This document shows, piece by piece, positions 40,485 to 49,550 of a DNA stretch of 64,000 nt (positions are counted from its first letter, which is position 1; each line of letters opens with the position of its first letter). Origin of the DNA: Bacteroidales bacterium UBA1173 (GTDB taxonomy: Bacteria; Bacteroidota; Bacteroidia; Bacteroidales; F082); the NCBI GenBank assembly GCA_002311655.1, contig DBYZ01000008.1, forward strand, positions 62,001 through 126,000. Reading direction: 5' to 3'. The notes under the pieces are model-generated. The model was not told the origin of the DNA. It ran no database searches and saw only the letters and a program-made list of their open reading frames with translations. The position numbers were made by a program, and so were the translations under genes.

Positions 40485-41777
40485 CTAAATACGAAAGACT
40501 TCCTGAATCTCCGGAACCATATCGAGTTTCTCCCATGAGAAGAACTCGACATTCTTGTAGTTCTTGCCGTTTTCGGTGAAGGTGTCCTTGTCTTTGTACA
40601 TCACCTCAACCTTGGCCGTGAACGGGTCGCGACCGAAGTGACCGTACGATGCTGTCGGCTCGAAGATAGGATTCTTCAGTCCGAAACGTCTCACGATGGC
40701 ATACGGACGAAGATCGAACAAAGCCTTGATTTTGTTGGCGATGTCGGCGTCGTTCATCTTCTTGCCGTTGGCATCTTTCACATGTGCAGTGCCGTAGGTG
40801 TTGACATAGAAACCGACAGGTCGTGCCACGCCGATAGCGTATGCCACCTGCACGAGAGCCTCGTCGCAGACACCTGCTGCCACTATGTTTTTCGCGATAT
40901 GACGTGCTGCGTATGCCGCCGAGCGGTCGACCTTTGACGAGTCTTTGCCAGAGAACGCTCCGCCGCCGTGTGCACCGCGACCGCCGTAGGTGTCGACGAT
41001 GATCTTACGGCCTGTGAGACCCGTGTCGCCATGAGGTCCGCCGATGACGAACTTGCCAGTCGGGTTGACAAAGAGCTTCATGTCAGCCTTGAAAAGGTTT
41101 CTAACCTTCTGAGGCAGAAGCTTTTTCACTCTCGGGAGCAATATTGTGCGAACGTCATGCTCGATTTTCTCAATCATGGCAGCGTCGTCGTTCATAAACT
41201 CATCGTGCTGTGTCGAGATGACAATGGTGTCGATGCGCAACGGCTTCCAGTTGGCGCCATACTCCACCGTGACCTGCGACTTGGCGTCTGGACGGAGATA
41301 TTTCATCTTCTTGCCTTCGCGACGGATCTTGGCGAGCTCCATGAGAAGCATGTGCGAGAGCACTATCGTGAGAGGCATATAGTCAGGTGTCTCCTTGCAG
41401 GCGTAACCGAACATCATGCCCTGGTCGCCAGCACCCTGGTCTTCCTCGTTTTTACGTTCCACGCCACGGTTGATATCCTGCGACTGTCCGTGGATAGCCG
41501 ACAAAACGCCGCATGACTTGCTGTCGAACTGATATTCCGCTTTTGTATATCCAATACGCTCTATGACACGGCGCGTTGTGCCTTGAATGTCAACGTATCC
41601 GTTTGATTTAACCTCGCCTGCCACGACGGTGAGACCGGTTGTCACCAACGTCTCGCAAGCCACCTTTGATTCCGGATCCTGACGTAACATTTCGTCGAGG
41701 ACGGCATCTGAAATCTGATCGGCCACTTTATCAGGATGGCCTTCTGAAACTGATTCTGATGTAAAATAATAACCCAT
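40485..41777 (-). CDS. metK: S-adenosylmethionine synthetase
   Basis: 430 residues, slightly longer than the ~385-400 typical of proteobacteria but normal for the phylum. It makes SAM from methionine and ATP in the cytoplasm. Signatures include SEGHPDKVADQISDA (residues 9-23), GAGDQGMMFGYA, GGPHGDTGLTGRKIIVDTYGG and GGGAFSGKDSSKVDRSAAYAAR. The leader, about 185 bases from the -7 element at 41970, contains a candidate SAM-II-type aptamer and then a hairpin of short repeats, so synthesis is likely feedback-controlled by SAM. Confidence 0.98.
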   Translation of the reverse strand: MGYYFTSESVSEGHPDKVADQISDAVLDEMLRQDPESKVACETLVTTGLTVVAGEVKSNGYVDIQGTTRRVIERIGYTKAEYQFDSKSCGVLSAIHGQSQDINRGVERKNEEDQGAGDQGMMFGYACKETPDYMPLTIVLSHMLLMELAKIRREGKKMKYLRPDAKSQVTVEYGANWKPLRIDTIVISTQHDEFMNDDAAMIEKIEHDVRTILLPRVKKLLPQKVRNLFKADMKLFVNPTGKFVIGGPHGDTGLTGRKIIVDTYGGRGAHGGGAFSGKDSSKVDRSAAYAARHIAKNIVAAGVCDEALVQVAYAIGVARPVGFYVNTYGTAHVKDANGKKMNDADIANKIKALFDLRPYAIVRRFGLKNPIFEPTASYGHFGRDPFTAKVEVMYKDKDTFTENGKNYKNVEFFSWEKLDMVPEIQEVFRI

Positions 41778-41784
41778 TTTATTT

Positions 41785-41867
41785 ACAGTTTGCAGTTTGA
41801 AGTTTGAAGTTTGAAGTTATTAGTTGTCCAGCAACTGCAAACTTCACACTTCAAACTTCACACTTTG
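41785..41867. repeat. TTTGAAG-unit inverted repeat, copy 1
   Basis: Left arm (41785-41818) has three tandem TTTGAAG units after ACAGTTTGCAG; right arm (41833-41867) carries CTTCAAA/CTTCACA units. The hairpin lies between the candidate riboswitch and the metK ATG. A sister copy lies between kbl and tdh. Confidence 0.7.
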
Positions 41868-41904
41868 TTTATAAATATGGATAATTTGAGATTGTAAAAA
41901 GAAA

Positions 41905-41954
41905 TACTGTTTTAGCATTTTTTCTTGTGGTTGCAATCAATCAAATCTGTCCAC
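41905..41954 (-). promoter_or_regulatory. Candidate SAM-II-type riboswitch upstream of metK
   Basis: Read on the minus strand: GUGG (P1), ACA, GAUUUGAUUGAUUGCA, A, CCAC (P1), then AAGAAAAAAUGCUAAAACAG. The order GAUUU - UUGCA - P1 - AUGCUAAAA follows the SAM-II H-type pseudoknot. AUUG in the loop can pair with CAGU at the 3' end (P2), where the classic metX example has ACC with GGG-type pairing. The aptamer starts within about 10 bases of the predicted transcription start and precedes the SAM synthetase gene. P1 is only 4 bp, which is short. SAM-V, which has a related core, is the alternative. Confidence 0.6.
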
Positions 41955-41969
41955 GTGATTTTTAGGCTG

Positions 41970-41977
41970 CAAAGATA
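41970..41977 (-). promoter_or_regulatory. Promoter -7 element, metK
   Basis: Minus-strand TATCTTTG followed by C, immediately upstream of the candidate aptamer. Confidence 0.6.
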
Positions 41978-41990
41978 CGATAAATTTTAA

Positions 41991-42027
41991 AACGGGGAAA
42001 ACTATTTTAAAAATAATTCTCCCCGTT
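41991..42027 (-). terminator. Terminator of the efflux operon
   Basis: AACGGGGAAAA (41991-42001) pairs with TTCTCCCCGTT (42017-42027) with one mismatch, followed on the minus strand by a T-rich stretch. It lies 10 bases after the stop of the outer-membrane gene. Confidence 0.8.
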
Positions 42028-42037
42028 AATTTAATTG

Positions 42038-43387
42038 TTACTTCGTTCCGAAGCCTCCAAGCGCTGAATACAGATTTATCAGTGCCTGAATCATTTCATA
42101 TCGGTTTTGAACCATTATGAATTCAGCCGATAGCAGAGACTCCTGCGCAGTGAGCACCTCCAAATAAGTCGTCGAGCCGTTGTTCATCAACTCTGTTGTT
42201 GCTGAATAAGCCTCCTGAAGCGCATTCACACGTATTTCGATGTGCTTGGCTTTTTCTTCAGCAGTTTGGCACACATTGATATATTGGTAAACCTCGTTGC
42301 CTGCTTTGTAAAGTGCCTGAACAAATTCCAACTCTGCCTTTTCCTGTTCTTTCTTGGCGTTTCTAACCTGAGCTCTGAGCTGCCCACCTTGGAAGATAGG
42401 CTGTGTCAACTGTCCCACCGCCTGCCCGATTAAGTCGAGAGCGTCGAATGTGCCAGTGTAACCGACCATACCGCTGATGGTGATGTTAGGATAAAAATGC
42501 TGTCGTGCCTGCTGTGTGCTATAATAGGCGATTTCCATGTTACGTTCAGCCATGCGGACATCCGGACGGGCGTCGAGAAGTCGTGCTGGCAAGCCGATAT
42601 GAATCTGCTCTGGCATCTGGAACTCTCCAAACTTGGCACGCTCGATATGATGTGGTGGCTCGGCAAGCAACAGACACAGCGATGCTTCGGTAGCGACGAT
42701 AGTATTACGTAAGTCGATAATCTCAGTGCGAATCTCCTCTAACGAGGCTTCCATCTGATGTACTGCAGGACTTTTATAAATACCAGCATTATACAATGCT
42801 TCTGTTGAGTTGTATGACTCCTGATAAAGTCCTTCAAAATACTCGGCAAGTTCCAGTTCGTGGTCGAGCATCACCAACTTATAATAAATACCGGCGACGT
42901 TGGCTGCCAAACTGACTTTCATAGCCTGTCGGTAATCCTGATAGTATGCAACTTGCGATTTCGACCTTCTGATTTGACTTCTGGTCTGACCGAAGATGTT
43001 CAATTGCCAACTTGCCGTTACAGGAATCAGAACGCTGTTGCTGGTATAACCTGCTAAATTGGTAATTGTTGCTTGAGGAGTGAAAGCAAATGTCGGTGCA
43101 TAGCCCCATTTAGCGGCTTTCAATGAGTTCTGAACCTGTTCGATGCTGAGTTTGGTCGTCCGCATGTCGGTGTTGTTTTCAAATGCGGCATCAATCAGAT
43201 TTTGAAGTAACGGATCAGTGAATATGTCACGCCAATCGATATCGCCAATAGATGTTGTGTCTTGTGAATCAACGACATCACCCATTATTCTCTCGTCAAC
43301 GGTGGCGTTTGAATCATATTTCTTATAGAGGGAGCAGCTTGGTAAAAACAGCATCCCGACTAATATCAAAATTATATACTTTTTCAT
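42038..43387 (-). CDS. NodT-like outer membrane efflux lipoprotein (TolC family)
   Basis: 449 residues from the ATG at 43387 (MKKYIILILVGMLFLPSCSLY, lipobox LPSC); the ATG at 43396 is also possible. Two TolC-type repeats form the long helical barrel: the first around DMRTTKLSIEQVQNSLKAAKWG, the second around DVRMAERNMEIAYYSTQQARQHFYP. LLDARPDVRMAE is a hallmark of the family. It would form the outer-membrane channel of the pump encoded just upstream (MFP-RND-OMF order), beginning 14 bases after the RND stop. The substrate is unknown; drugs, bile salts or dyes are typical. Confidence 0.93.
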   Translation of the reverse strand: MKKYIILILVGMLFLPSCSLYKKYDSNATVDERIMGDVVDSQDTTSIGDIDWRDIFTDPLLQNLIDAAFENNTDMRTTKLSIEQVQNSLKAAKWGYAPTFAFTPQATITNLAGYTSNSVLIPVTASWQLNIFGQTRSQIRRSKSQVAYYQDYRQAMKVSLAANVAGIYYKLVMLDHELELAEYFEGLYQESYNSTEALYNAGIYKSPAVHQMEASLEEIRTEIIDLRNTIVATEASLCLLLAEPPHHIERAKFGEFQMPEQIHIGLPARLLDARPDVRMAERNMEIAYYSTQQARQHFYPNITISGMVGYTGTFDALDLIGQAVGQLTQPIFQGGQLRAQVRNAKKEQEKAELEFVQALYKAGNEVYQYINVCQTAEEKAKHIEIRVNALQEAYSATTELMNNGSTTYLEVLTAQESLLSAEFIMVQNRYEMIQALINLYSALGGFGTK

Positions 43388-43401
43388 AGAAGTCATTTTT
43401 A

Positions 43402-46400
43402 TTATTCTTCAATAACATCAGGTTGATCAGGAGTCAAGCGTTCGTGAATCTTTTGGAACACGATGTACAATGCCGGAGTTATGAACAAAATCGCTATTGT
43501 TCCGACTATCATACCGCCGACCACGCATATAGCAAGTGATTTATTGCCAATAGCACCCGCGCCGCCTTCCACGATAAGCGGAATCATACCAATAATCATG
43601 GTAAGCACGGTCATGAGAATTGGACGTAAACGATCCTTGCAAGCGCCTATAGCTGCATCGTAAGGCGATAATCCTTCTGCACGTTTTTGCATTGCGAACT
43701 CTGTGATGAGGATAGCTGTCTTGGCCACCAAACCCATCAGCATAATGACACCGGTTTGCACGTAGATGTTGATATTGATACCCAAAGCAGCGAGTGGTCG
43801 CATCACGAAATATGCGCCGAACATACCGAATGGGATAGAGAGCAACACCGCAAACGGAATGAACAACGAGTTGTAGAGACATGCAAGGATGAGATAAATG
43901 AGAAGCACTGCAATGCTATAAATGATAACAGTGTCGTTTGATTCTGCATTTGCCGCTTCCTCACGTGCCATGCCGCCGAACTCGTAGCCGTAACCGTCAG
44001 GAAACACTTCATCCATCAGCTCGTTGATAGCAATTCGCACATCTGCTGTTGAATATCCTGAAGCCGGCATAACACACAAGTTGTAACATGGGAAGAGGTT
44101 AAACCTGCGTTCCTGAGCCGGTCCCGTCGTCAAAGTGAGTGTGACAAACTCCGACACTGGTGCCATCCCTTCGCCAACTGGTATGAAGATATTGTCTAAA
44201 GCACTTGGATCCAGACGATATTCGCTGTCAGCCTGCACCAGCACTTGATAAACTTTTCCGTATTGGATGTAGTTGCCGATGTAACTTCCGGCAAGGTTGG
44301 TTCCTATTGTTGAAACCACAGTCTTTGGCGAGATGCCTTTACGCTTACATGCAGCAACATCAACATTAAGACTATACTTCGGATAATCAGGTGAATAAGA
44401 TGCCATTGCCGCAGACACCTCCGGACGTTGGTTAAGTTTTTGGGTAAACTCGGCAGCCATTGCGACAAAACTAGCATTATCACCTGTTCCCGAACGGTCC
44501 TGCAGGTTCAATTCCATCATTGAACCGGTACCGTAGCCTGGAATCTGAGGCATCTGGAATGGTGTGACATCGGCCTCAGGCATGTTAACTATTGCCCACA
44601 TATAGATTGACATCTGCATTTGTGCAATGCTGTAAAAGTCACGCTCTTCCCAGTTTTTCAGTCGCACCATCATTGATGCGTAGTTGGTTCCTGTACCACC
44701 GTTCATAAGGGAGTATCCCGTGACTGCTCCAACGAGCTCGGTGTCGTCAAGAGAACGGATGTAATCCTCAAGTTTTTTGGTAGCAATCTCTGTCTCGTTA
44801 AGATATGTACCTGGTGCCATGGTCACGTCAACCAAGAGGAACCCTTGGTCTTCCTGAGGCACAAGGTCTTTCTGCGATGTGGTCATCAACCATACGAGGC
44901 CTGCGCTGAACACTAACAACAAAATCCACGAGAAAGCCGGACGCTTTATGAATTTGCTGACGTTTCTTATGTATTTGTTCAACAATGCGTTAAATGCGGC
45001 ATCGTAACCTTTTTTCACATAATAATTGAGGTTTTTACGCTCTTTCTCGTTAGGATCTTTAGGTTTGAACAGAAGGGCGCATAATGCAGGGCAGATAATC
45101 AGTGCTGACATGGTTGAGATAGCAACCGAACCAGCCATGATGAAACCGAACTGCTTGAAGAAGGTGCCTTGTGTTCCCGACATGAAGGTGACAGGGATGA
45201 ACACTGCCATGAACACCAAAGTTGTTGAGATACAAGCGGCCGACACCTCGTTGAGAGCGTCGGTGGTGGCTGATGCTGCTGATTTGTATTTGCCTGTCTC
45301 CAACTTCGACATCACAGCCTCAACGACCACGATGGCATCGTCCACGACAGTACCAATGGCAAGCACCAAGCCGAATAGCGTCAGCAAGTTAAGCGTGAAG
45401 CCCATTGCATATACTATAGAGAATGTACCCACCAATGCGATGATAATCGAAATCGAAGGTATCAAAGTAGCCTTGAAATCCTGCAAGAACAGATAAACAA
45501 CGAAAATCACCAATAAGATAGCGATGATGAGGGTCTCAATAACACTGCGCATTGACGCGTTTAAGAAGTCATCTGATGTCTCAAGTCTCTTGAATTCGAG
45601 TCCAGCCGGCAAAGTCTTTGAAATCTCGTCAAGTGTTTTGTTGATTTCCGCATTGACTTGTGTGGCGTTGGCTCCAGGTGCTTGGTTGATAATGAACAAA
45701 GTTCCAGGATGGCCGTCGATATCGGTGCGGAAGTCGTATGACTTTGTTCCGAGTTCCACGTTTGCCACGTCCGACAGGCGCAGAATCTCGCCATCAGGTG
45801 TGGCACGCACTATGATTTCTTCGAACTCGCTCATATCGTTGAGCAGACCGAGAAATTCAATGTCGATTTTATCTGTTGAGTTCTCAAACCTTCCTATAGG
45901 CGAAACGAGGTTCTGTTCGTTGATGGCATAGATAATTTCCTCCGGTGTGATGCCATATAAACCCATCACGTCCGGTTTCATCCAGATACGCACGCCGTAT
46001 TTGTCGCCAATGAGCTGGATTCGTCCGACACCCGTGACACGGCTGATGGCTGGAATCACATTGATGTCAAGGAAGTTGGAGATAAATCTCTGGTCGAATT
46101 TATCATCGGTGCTTTCTAAGCTTAAAATCTGAAGAATGGAGTTCACACTCTTCATCACAGTGACACCCTGCTGTGTCACCTCCGCTGGAAGCAGTCCAAG
46201 TGCCTGGTTGACACGGTTTTGCACATTGACCGTAGCCTGGTCAGCATCAGTTCCTTGTTTGAAATAAACAGAGATTTCTGCAGAACCGTTGGAGTTGGCG
46301 GTGGAAGAGATATACATCATGTCTTCAACACCGTTGATCTGTTCCTCGATTGGCATGATGACCGATTTCATCACAGCATTGGCATCCGCGCCGCTGTAAT

Positions 46401-46557
46401 AACCCGAAACAATCACCATTGGAGGAGCAATGTCGGGATATTGTTCTATTGGCAAAGTGAAAATGCTCACCCCTCCGATGAGGCAGACAAGCACACCGAC
46501 GGCAAAAGCTGCCACCCAGTGCTTCACAAAGAATTTTTGTTTCTTACCTTTCTCCAT
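43402..46557 (-). CDS. RND efflux pump inner-membrane transporter (HAE1/AcrB type)
   Basis: 1051 residues from the ATG at 46557 (MEKGKKQKFFVKHWVAAFAVG). A longer frame to 46767 overlaps the adaptor gene and lacks homology. Twelve membrane helices flank two large periplasmic loops. TM1 opens the protein. The proton-relay pair Asp-Asp is seen in LAIGTVVDDAIVVVEAV. ITEFAMQKRAEGLSPYDAA and RPILMTVLTMIIGMIPL are family signatures. It extrudes compounds using the proton gradient together with the adaptor and the channel. Its ATG is two bases past the adaptor stop. Confidence 0.96.
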   Translation of the reverse strand: MEKGKKQKFFVKHWVAAFAVGVLVCLIGGVSIFTLPIEQYPDIAPPMVIVSGYYSGADANAVMKSVIMPIEEQINGVEDMMYISSTANSNGSAEISVYFKQGTDADQATVNVQNRVNQALGLLPAEVTQQGVTVMKSVNSILQILSLESTDDKFDQRFISNFLDINVIPAISRVTGVGRIQLIGDKYGVRIWMKPDVMGLYGITPEEIIYAINEQNLVSPIGRFENSTDKIDIEFLGLLNDMSEFEEIIVRATPDGEILRLSDVANVELGTKSYDFRTDIDGHPGTLFIINQAPGANATQVNAEINKTLDEISKTLPAGLEFKRLETSDDFLNASMRSVIETLIIAILLVIFVVYLFLQDFKATLIPSISIIIALVGTFSIVYAMGFTLNLLTLFGLVLAIGTVVDDAIVVVEAVMSKLETGKYKSAASATTDALNEVSAACISTTLVFMAVFIPVTFMSGTQGTFFKQFGFIMAGSVAISTMSALIICPALCALLFKPKDPNEKERKNLNYYVKKGYDAAFNALLNKYIRNVSKFIKRPAFSWILLLVFSAGLVWLMTTSQKDLVPQEDQGFLLVDVTMAPGTYLNETEIATKKLEDYIRSLDDTELVGAVTGYSLMNGGTGTNYASMMVRLKNWEERDFYSIAQMQMSIYMWAIVNMPEADVTPFQMPQIPGYGTGSMMELNLQDRSGTGDNASFVAMAAEFTQKLNQRPEVSAAMASYSPDYPKYSLNVDVAACKRKGISPKTVVSTIGTNLAGSYIGNYIQYGKVYQVLVQADSEYRLDPSALDNIFIPVGEGMAPVSEFVTLTLTTGPAQERRFNLFPCYNLCVMPASGYSTADVRIAINELMDEVFPDGYGYEFGGMAREEAANAESNDTVIIYSIAVLLIYLILACLYNSLFIPFAVLLSIPFGMFGAYFVMRPLAALGININIYVQTGVIMLMGLVAKTAILITEFAMQKRAEGLSPYDAAIGACKDRLRPILMTVLTMIIGMIPLIVEGGAGAIGNKSLAICVVGGMIVGTIAILFITPALYIVFQKIHERLTPDQPDVIEE

Positions 46558-46559
46558 GG

Positions 46560-47687
46560 CTATCTGACTTTTACACCGTTTGACAATTTGCGCACACCAT
46601 TGGTGACCACCTCGTCGCCTGCGTTCAACCCATTTAAGATATAGTATTCTTTGCCATCGTTTGATGGATATGCCTGACAAATAATGCCTTCCACTGTACC
46701 GTCTGCCTTGACACGATAAAACATCAGCTGATCCTGAAGACGTACCGCCGCTGTTACTGGCACACAAAGCACGTTGTTGATATCAAACGGTATGATTAAG
46801 TTGGTAACCATGCCTGAACGCAACACTCCGTCAGGATTTGGGAATTCAGCAGTACATGGCACAGTGCCTGTCTGGGTGTTGACAATGGCGCCAATTTTCG
46901 TCACAACACCATCGTGATTATAATATGTGCCATCCTTGAGTTTGAGTTTAAGATGTGGCAAGATATCACCGATAAACTTACCTTTAGGACCTTCCAAACC
47001 TTTGTCCGTCACACGTAATCCGTATTCTTTAACTGTTTCGAGCAACTGTGTCTCTGTCAGTGAGAAGTCGGCGTCAACGATGCTGTTGTCACTGACGGTG
47101 CAGAGGTATGCTGTGCGTGTTGCCATATCACCTTCTTCAAAGCCATTTACGTCGATGTAACCTGTTACAGGAGCTGTGATATTGCAATAACCGAGGTTGG
47201 TTCTAGCGATATTGAGTTGGGCTTCGGCCTGAAGCACCATTGCCTTTGCCGAATTAAACTCATTTAAACTGGTCTTCAGCACATATTCGCTGATGATTTT
47301 CTTGTTATAAAGCTCTTGATTTGACTCATATTGGAGTTTTGTTGTCTCCATCTGGGCATTTGCGACTGCCAGGTTGGCTTCAGCAGCCTGAACGTTAAGT
47401 TGGAACTCTGTCGGGTCGATTATGTAGATTGTCTGACCTTTCTCGACTCTCGTACCAGTGGTGAATGTTTTCGCTATGATAGTGCCGTCCACCTGAGGAT
47501 AAACCTTAATTTCTTTCGTTCCACTGGTGGTAGCCGGGAATGACATGTTATACACTATCGACTCTGGCTGAAGCACCTTAGTCTCAAAATTAACCTGTAA
47601 ATCGGGAATCTGTTGCTCTTCGCAAGACGTTAATATGCAGCAGGCTAATGCCAACACTGAGCATATCAAAAAATACCGTTTCTTCAT
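46560..47687 (-). CDS. RND efflux adaptor (membrane fusion) lipoprotein
   Basis: 375 residues. The lipoprotein signal has lipobox LTSC (Cys22). Biotinyl-lipoyl-like halves (YPQVDGTIIAKTFTTGTRVEKGQTIYIID and NLGYCNITAPVTGYIDV) flank an alpha-helical hairpin (about 100-150, rich in Ala, Gln and Glu). A beta-barrel and membrane-proximal domain follow (RSGMVTNLIIPF ... GLNAGDEVVTNGVRKLSNG). First gene of the efflux operon, driven by the -7 element at 47737-47744. No local regulator gene was found, so induction cannot be inferred. Confidence 0.95.
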   Translation of the reverse strand: MKKRYFLICSVLALACCILTSCEEQQIPDLQVNFETKVLQPESIVYNMSFPATTSGTKEIKVYPQVDGTIIAKTFTTGTRVEKGQTIYIIDPTEFQLNVQAAEANLAVANAQMETTKLQYESNQELYNKKIISEYVLKTSLNEFNSAKAMVLQAEAQLNIARTNLGYCNITAPVTGYIDVNGFEEGDMATRTAYLCTVSDNSIVDADFSLTETQLLETVKEYGLRVTDKGLEGPKGKFIGDILPHLKLKLKDGTYYNHDGVVTKIGAIVNTQTGTVPCTAEFPNPDGVLRSGMVTNLIIPFDINNVLCVPVTAAVRLQDQLMFYRVKADGTVEGIICQAYPSNDGKEYYILNGLNAGDEVVTNGVRKLSNGVKVR

Positions 47688-47736
47688 ATTTTTATTTATT
47701 TAATTGTTGATTAGTTAATCATTTAATATTAGTATG

Positions 47737-47744
47737 CAAATATA
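47737..47744 (-). promoter_or_regulatory. Promoter -7 element, efflux operon
   Basis: Minus-strand TATATTTG followed by C, 50 bases before the adaptor ATG. Confidence 0.6.
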
Positions 47745-47784
47745 CTAAAAAAGCAATAAACACAAACTATTTTTTACGTTGCAA

Positions 47785-48513
47785 TTATTTTGTCATTGTC
47801 AATGCTTGGAAACACTCTTCTATGCTTGCATCCTTGCTGTGCATCACGTTCATCTTGATATTCTCGATGGTGTCGTTGGCGACGACTACACCTTTATTAA
47901 TAATAACGATGCGCGGGCACATTGCCTCGACTTCCTGCATGATGTGTGTCGAGAGCAGGACCGTCTTCTCTTTTCCAAGTTCGGTGATAAGTCCACGAAT
48001 CTCAACGAGTTGGTTCGGATCGAGACCTGATGTAGGCTCGTCAAGAATCAGCACTGAGGGGTTGTGCATCATGGCTTGGGCGAGACCCACACGCTGGCGG
48101 TAGCCTTTCGACAGAGCGCCTATTTTCTTACGCATCTCGACGGTGAGACCGGTCTTTTCAATCATCTCATCGATGCGGTTTTTTGCTTCTTTGCCCGTGA
48201 TGTGATGGATTCCGGCCACGAATTCGAGATATTCTCGAACGTACATGTCGAGGTACAGCGGGTTATGTTCCGGCAGATAGCCCACGCGTTGGCGCACCTC
48301 CATCGGGTTGTCGATAGTGTCGAAACCTTCAACGGACACGGTGCCTTCGGTCTGCGGTATGAAGCATGTTATAATCTTCATCAGCGTTGATTTTCCTGCA
48401 CCGTTCGGGCCCAGAAGTCCCACTATCTGGCCTTTCTCGATATCCAGATTCACATCATTCAGCGCCAGCTGCTGGTCATAGCGTTTCGTTACGTGGTTTA
48501 CCTTTATTGACAT
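47785..48513 (-). CDS. ABC transporter ATPase, GldA-like
   Basis: 242 residues from the ATG at 48513; the longer frame is excluded by a -7 element at 48529. Walker A GPNGAGKS (about 37-44), the signature LSKGYRQRVGLAQAMM (a variant of LSGGQ), Walker B VLILDEPTSGLDP and the H-loop LLSTHIMQEVEA are all present. Closest in style to GldA of gliding/T9SS bacteria and to ABC-2 exporter ATPases. GldA itself is about 300 residues, so the C-terminal ~60 are missing here, and no permease gene adjoins. It could pair with a permease encoded elsewhere. Confidence 0.85.
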   Translation of the reverse strand: MSIKVNHVTKRYDQQLALNDVNLDIEKGQIVGLLGPNGAGKSTLMKIITCFIPQTEGTVSVEGFDTIDNPMEVRQRVGYLPEHNPLYLDMYVREYLEFVAGIHHITGKEAKNRIDEMIEKTGLTVEMRKKIGALSKGYRQRVGLAQAMMHNPSVLILDEPTSGLDPNQLVEIRGLITELGKEKTVLLSTHIMQEVEAMCPRIVIINKGVVVANDTIENIKMNVMHSKDASIEECFQALTMTK

Positions 48514-48528
48514 TAAAAATAATTTTTG

Positions 48529-48536
48529 CAAAAATA
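48529..48536 (-). promoter_or_regulatory. Promoter -7 element, ABC ATPase
   Basis: Minus-strand TATTTTTG followed by C, 16 bases before the ATG; it fixes the short start. Confidence 0.6.
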
Positions 48537-48618
48537 ACGATTTTTCCTTAAATTCATAGACTTTTTTGAAAGTTGAAAAATTAATTTTTATTAATGTTTT
48601 TTGTATTAAAAAATTTTG

Positions 48619-48626
48619 TACTTTTG
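48619..48626 (+). promoter_or_regulatory. Promoter -7 element, rplM operon
   Basis: TACTTTTG followed by C, about 63 bases before the rplM ATG. The leader is AT-rich with no obvious folded element. Confidence 0.65.
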
Positions 48627-48689
48627 CAGTCCGAATTTTTAGTAGGAAAATTAGTGTTAAAACACATAACAAATTATTAATTAAATTAA

Positions 48690-49139
48690 ATGGATACATT
48701 AAGTTACAAAACAGTTAGCGTCAACAAGGAACATGCCAACAAAAAATGGTATGTCGTCGACGCTGAGGGTCAGGTTCTTGGCCGCATGGCACAGGAAATC
48801 GCCCAGGTTTTAAGAGGAAAGAGGAAGGCATGCTATACTCCCCACAGTGATTGTGGCGATAATGTCATCGTAATCAATGCCGAGAAAGTTATCCTCACCG
48901 GCAACAAAATGGACAAGAAGGTTTACGTACACTACACAGGTTTCCCTGGTGGTCAGCGCGTAAGAACCGTAAAGGATCTTCTGAACAAGAAGCCTATCTT
49001 CGTCATCGAACACGCGGTTAAGGGCATGTTACCTAAGACACGCCTTGGCAGTGCCATCTTCCGTAATCTTTACGTTTATGAAGGACCTAATCACCCGCAT
49101 GAGGCCCAACAACCACAAGTATTAACAATTAAGAAATAA
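48690..49139 (+). CDS. rplM: 50S ribosomal protein L13
   Basis: 149 residues, the normal size. NKKWYVVDAEGQVLGRMAQEIA near the start and the later VYVHYTGFPGGQR, AVKGMLPKTRLG and YEGPNHPHEAQ segments identify it. It assembles early in the large subunit. First gene of an operon with rpsI (5-base gap), then rpsB and tsf. Confidence 0.98.
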   Translation: MDTLSYKTVSVNKEHANKKWYVVDAEGQVLGRMAQEIAQVLRGKRKACYTPHSDCGDNVIVINAEKVILTGNKMDKKVYVHYTGFPGGQRVRTVKDLLNKKPIFVIEHAVKGMLPKTRLGSAIFRNLYVYEGPNHPHEAQQPQVLTIKK

Positions 49140-49144
49140 GTATC

Positions 49145-49531
49145 ATGGAAGTAATCAACGCGTTAGGTAGAAGAAAGACAGCCGTCGCACGTATTTACAT
49201 GAAAGCTGGCGAAGGCAAAATTACGGTCAACAAACGTGACTACAAGGAGTATTTCCCAACAAGCATCCTGCATTATGTGGTTGAACAGCCATTGATGCTC
49301 ACAGAGAACTTGGGTAAATATGACATCAAGGTCAACCTCGATGGCGGTGGTATCAACGGTCAGGCAGAAGCTCTCCGTCTCGCTATCAGCCGCGCATTGT
49401 GCGAAATCAACGCTGAATATCGTCCTATCCTTAAGGCTAAAGGTTTGATGCGCCGCGACCCACGTATGGTCGAACGTAAGAAGCCAGGTCAGCCAGGTGC
49501 ACGTAAGAAATTCCAATTCAGCAAACGTTAG
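49145..49531 (+). CDS. rpsI: 30S ribosomal protein S9
   Basis: 128 residues. The N-terminus (ALGRRKTAVARIYMKAGEG) and the C-terminal basic tail ending RKKFQFSKR, which reaches the P-site tRNA, are typical. GGGINGQAEALRLAISRAL is the central signature. It lies 5 bases after rplM, the usual L13-S9 pair. Confidence 0.98.
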   Translation: MEVINALGRRKTAVARIYMKAGEGKITVNKRDYKEYFPTSILHYVVEQPLMLTENLGKYDIKVNLDGGGINGQAEALRLAISRALCEINAEYRPILKAKGLMRRDPRMVERKKPGQPGARKKFQFSKR

Positions 49532-49550
49532 TCTATTAAAAGGAAACATC

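Noticed and set aside
46558..46767. N-terminal extension of the RND transporter frame
   Set aside because: It overlaps the adaptor gene, has low-complexity basic sequence and no family match; the ATG at 46557 gives the standard start.
48540..48689. Structured L13 autoregulatory leader
   Set aside because: The leader is AT-rich and no stable stem could be drawn.
48514..48699. Longer start for the ABC ATPase, overlapping rplM
   Set aside because: It includes two promoters and ribosomal gene sequence; the family begins at MSIKVNHVTKRY.
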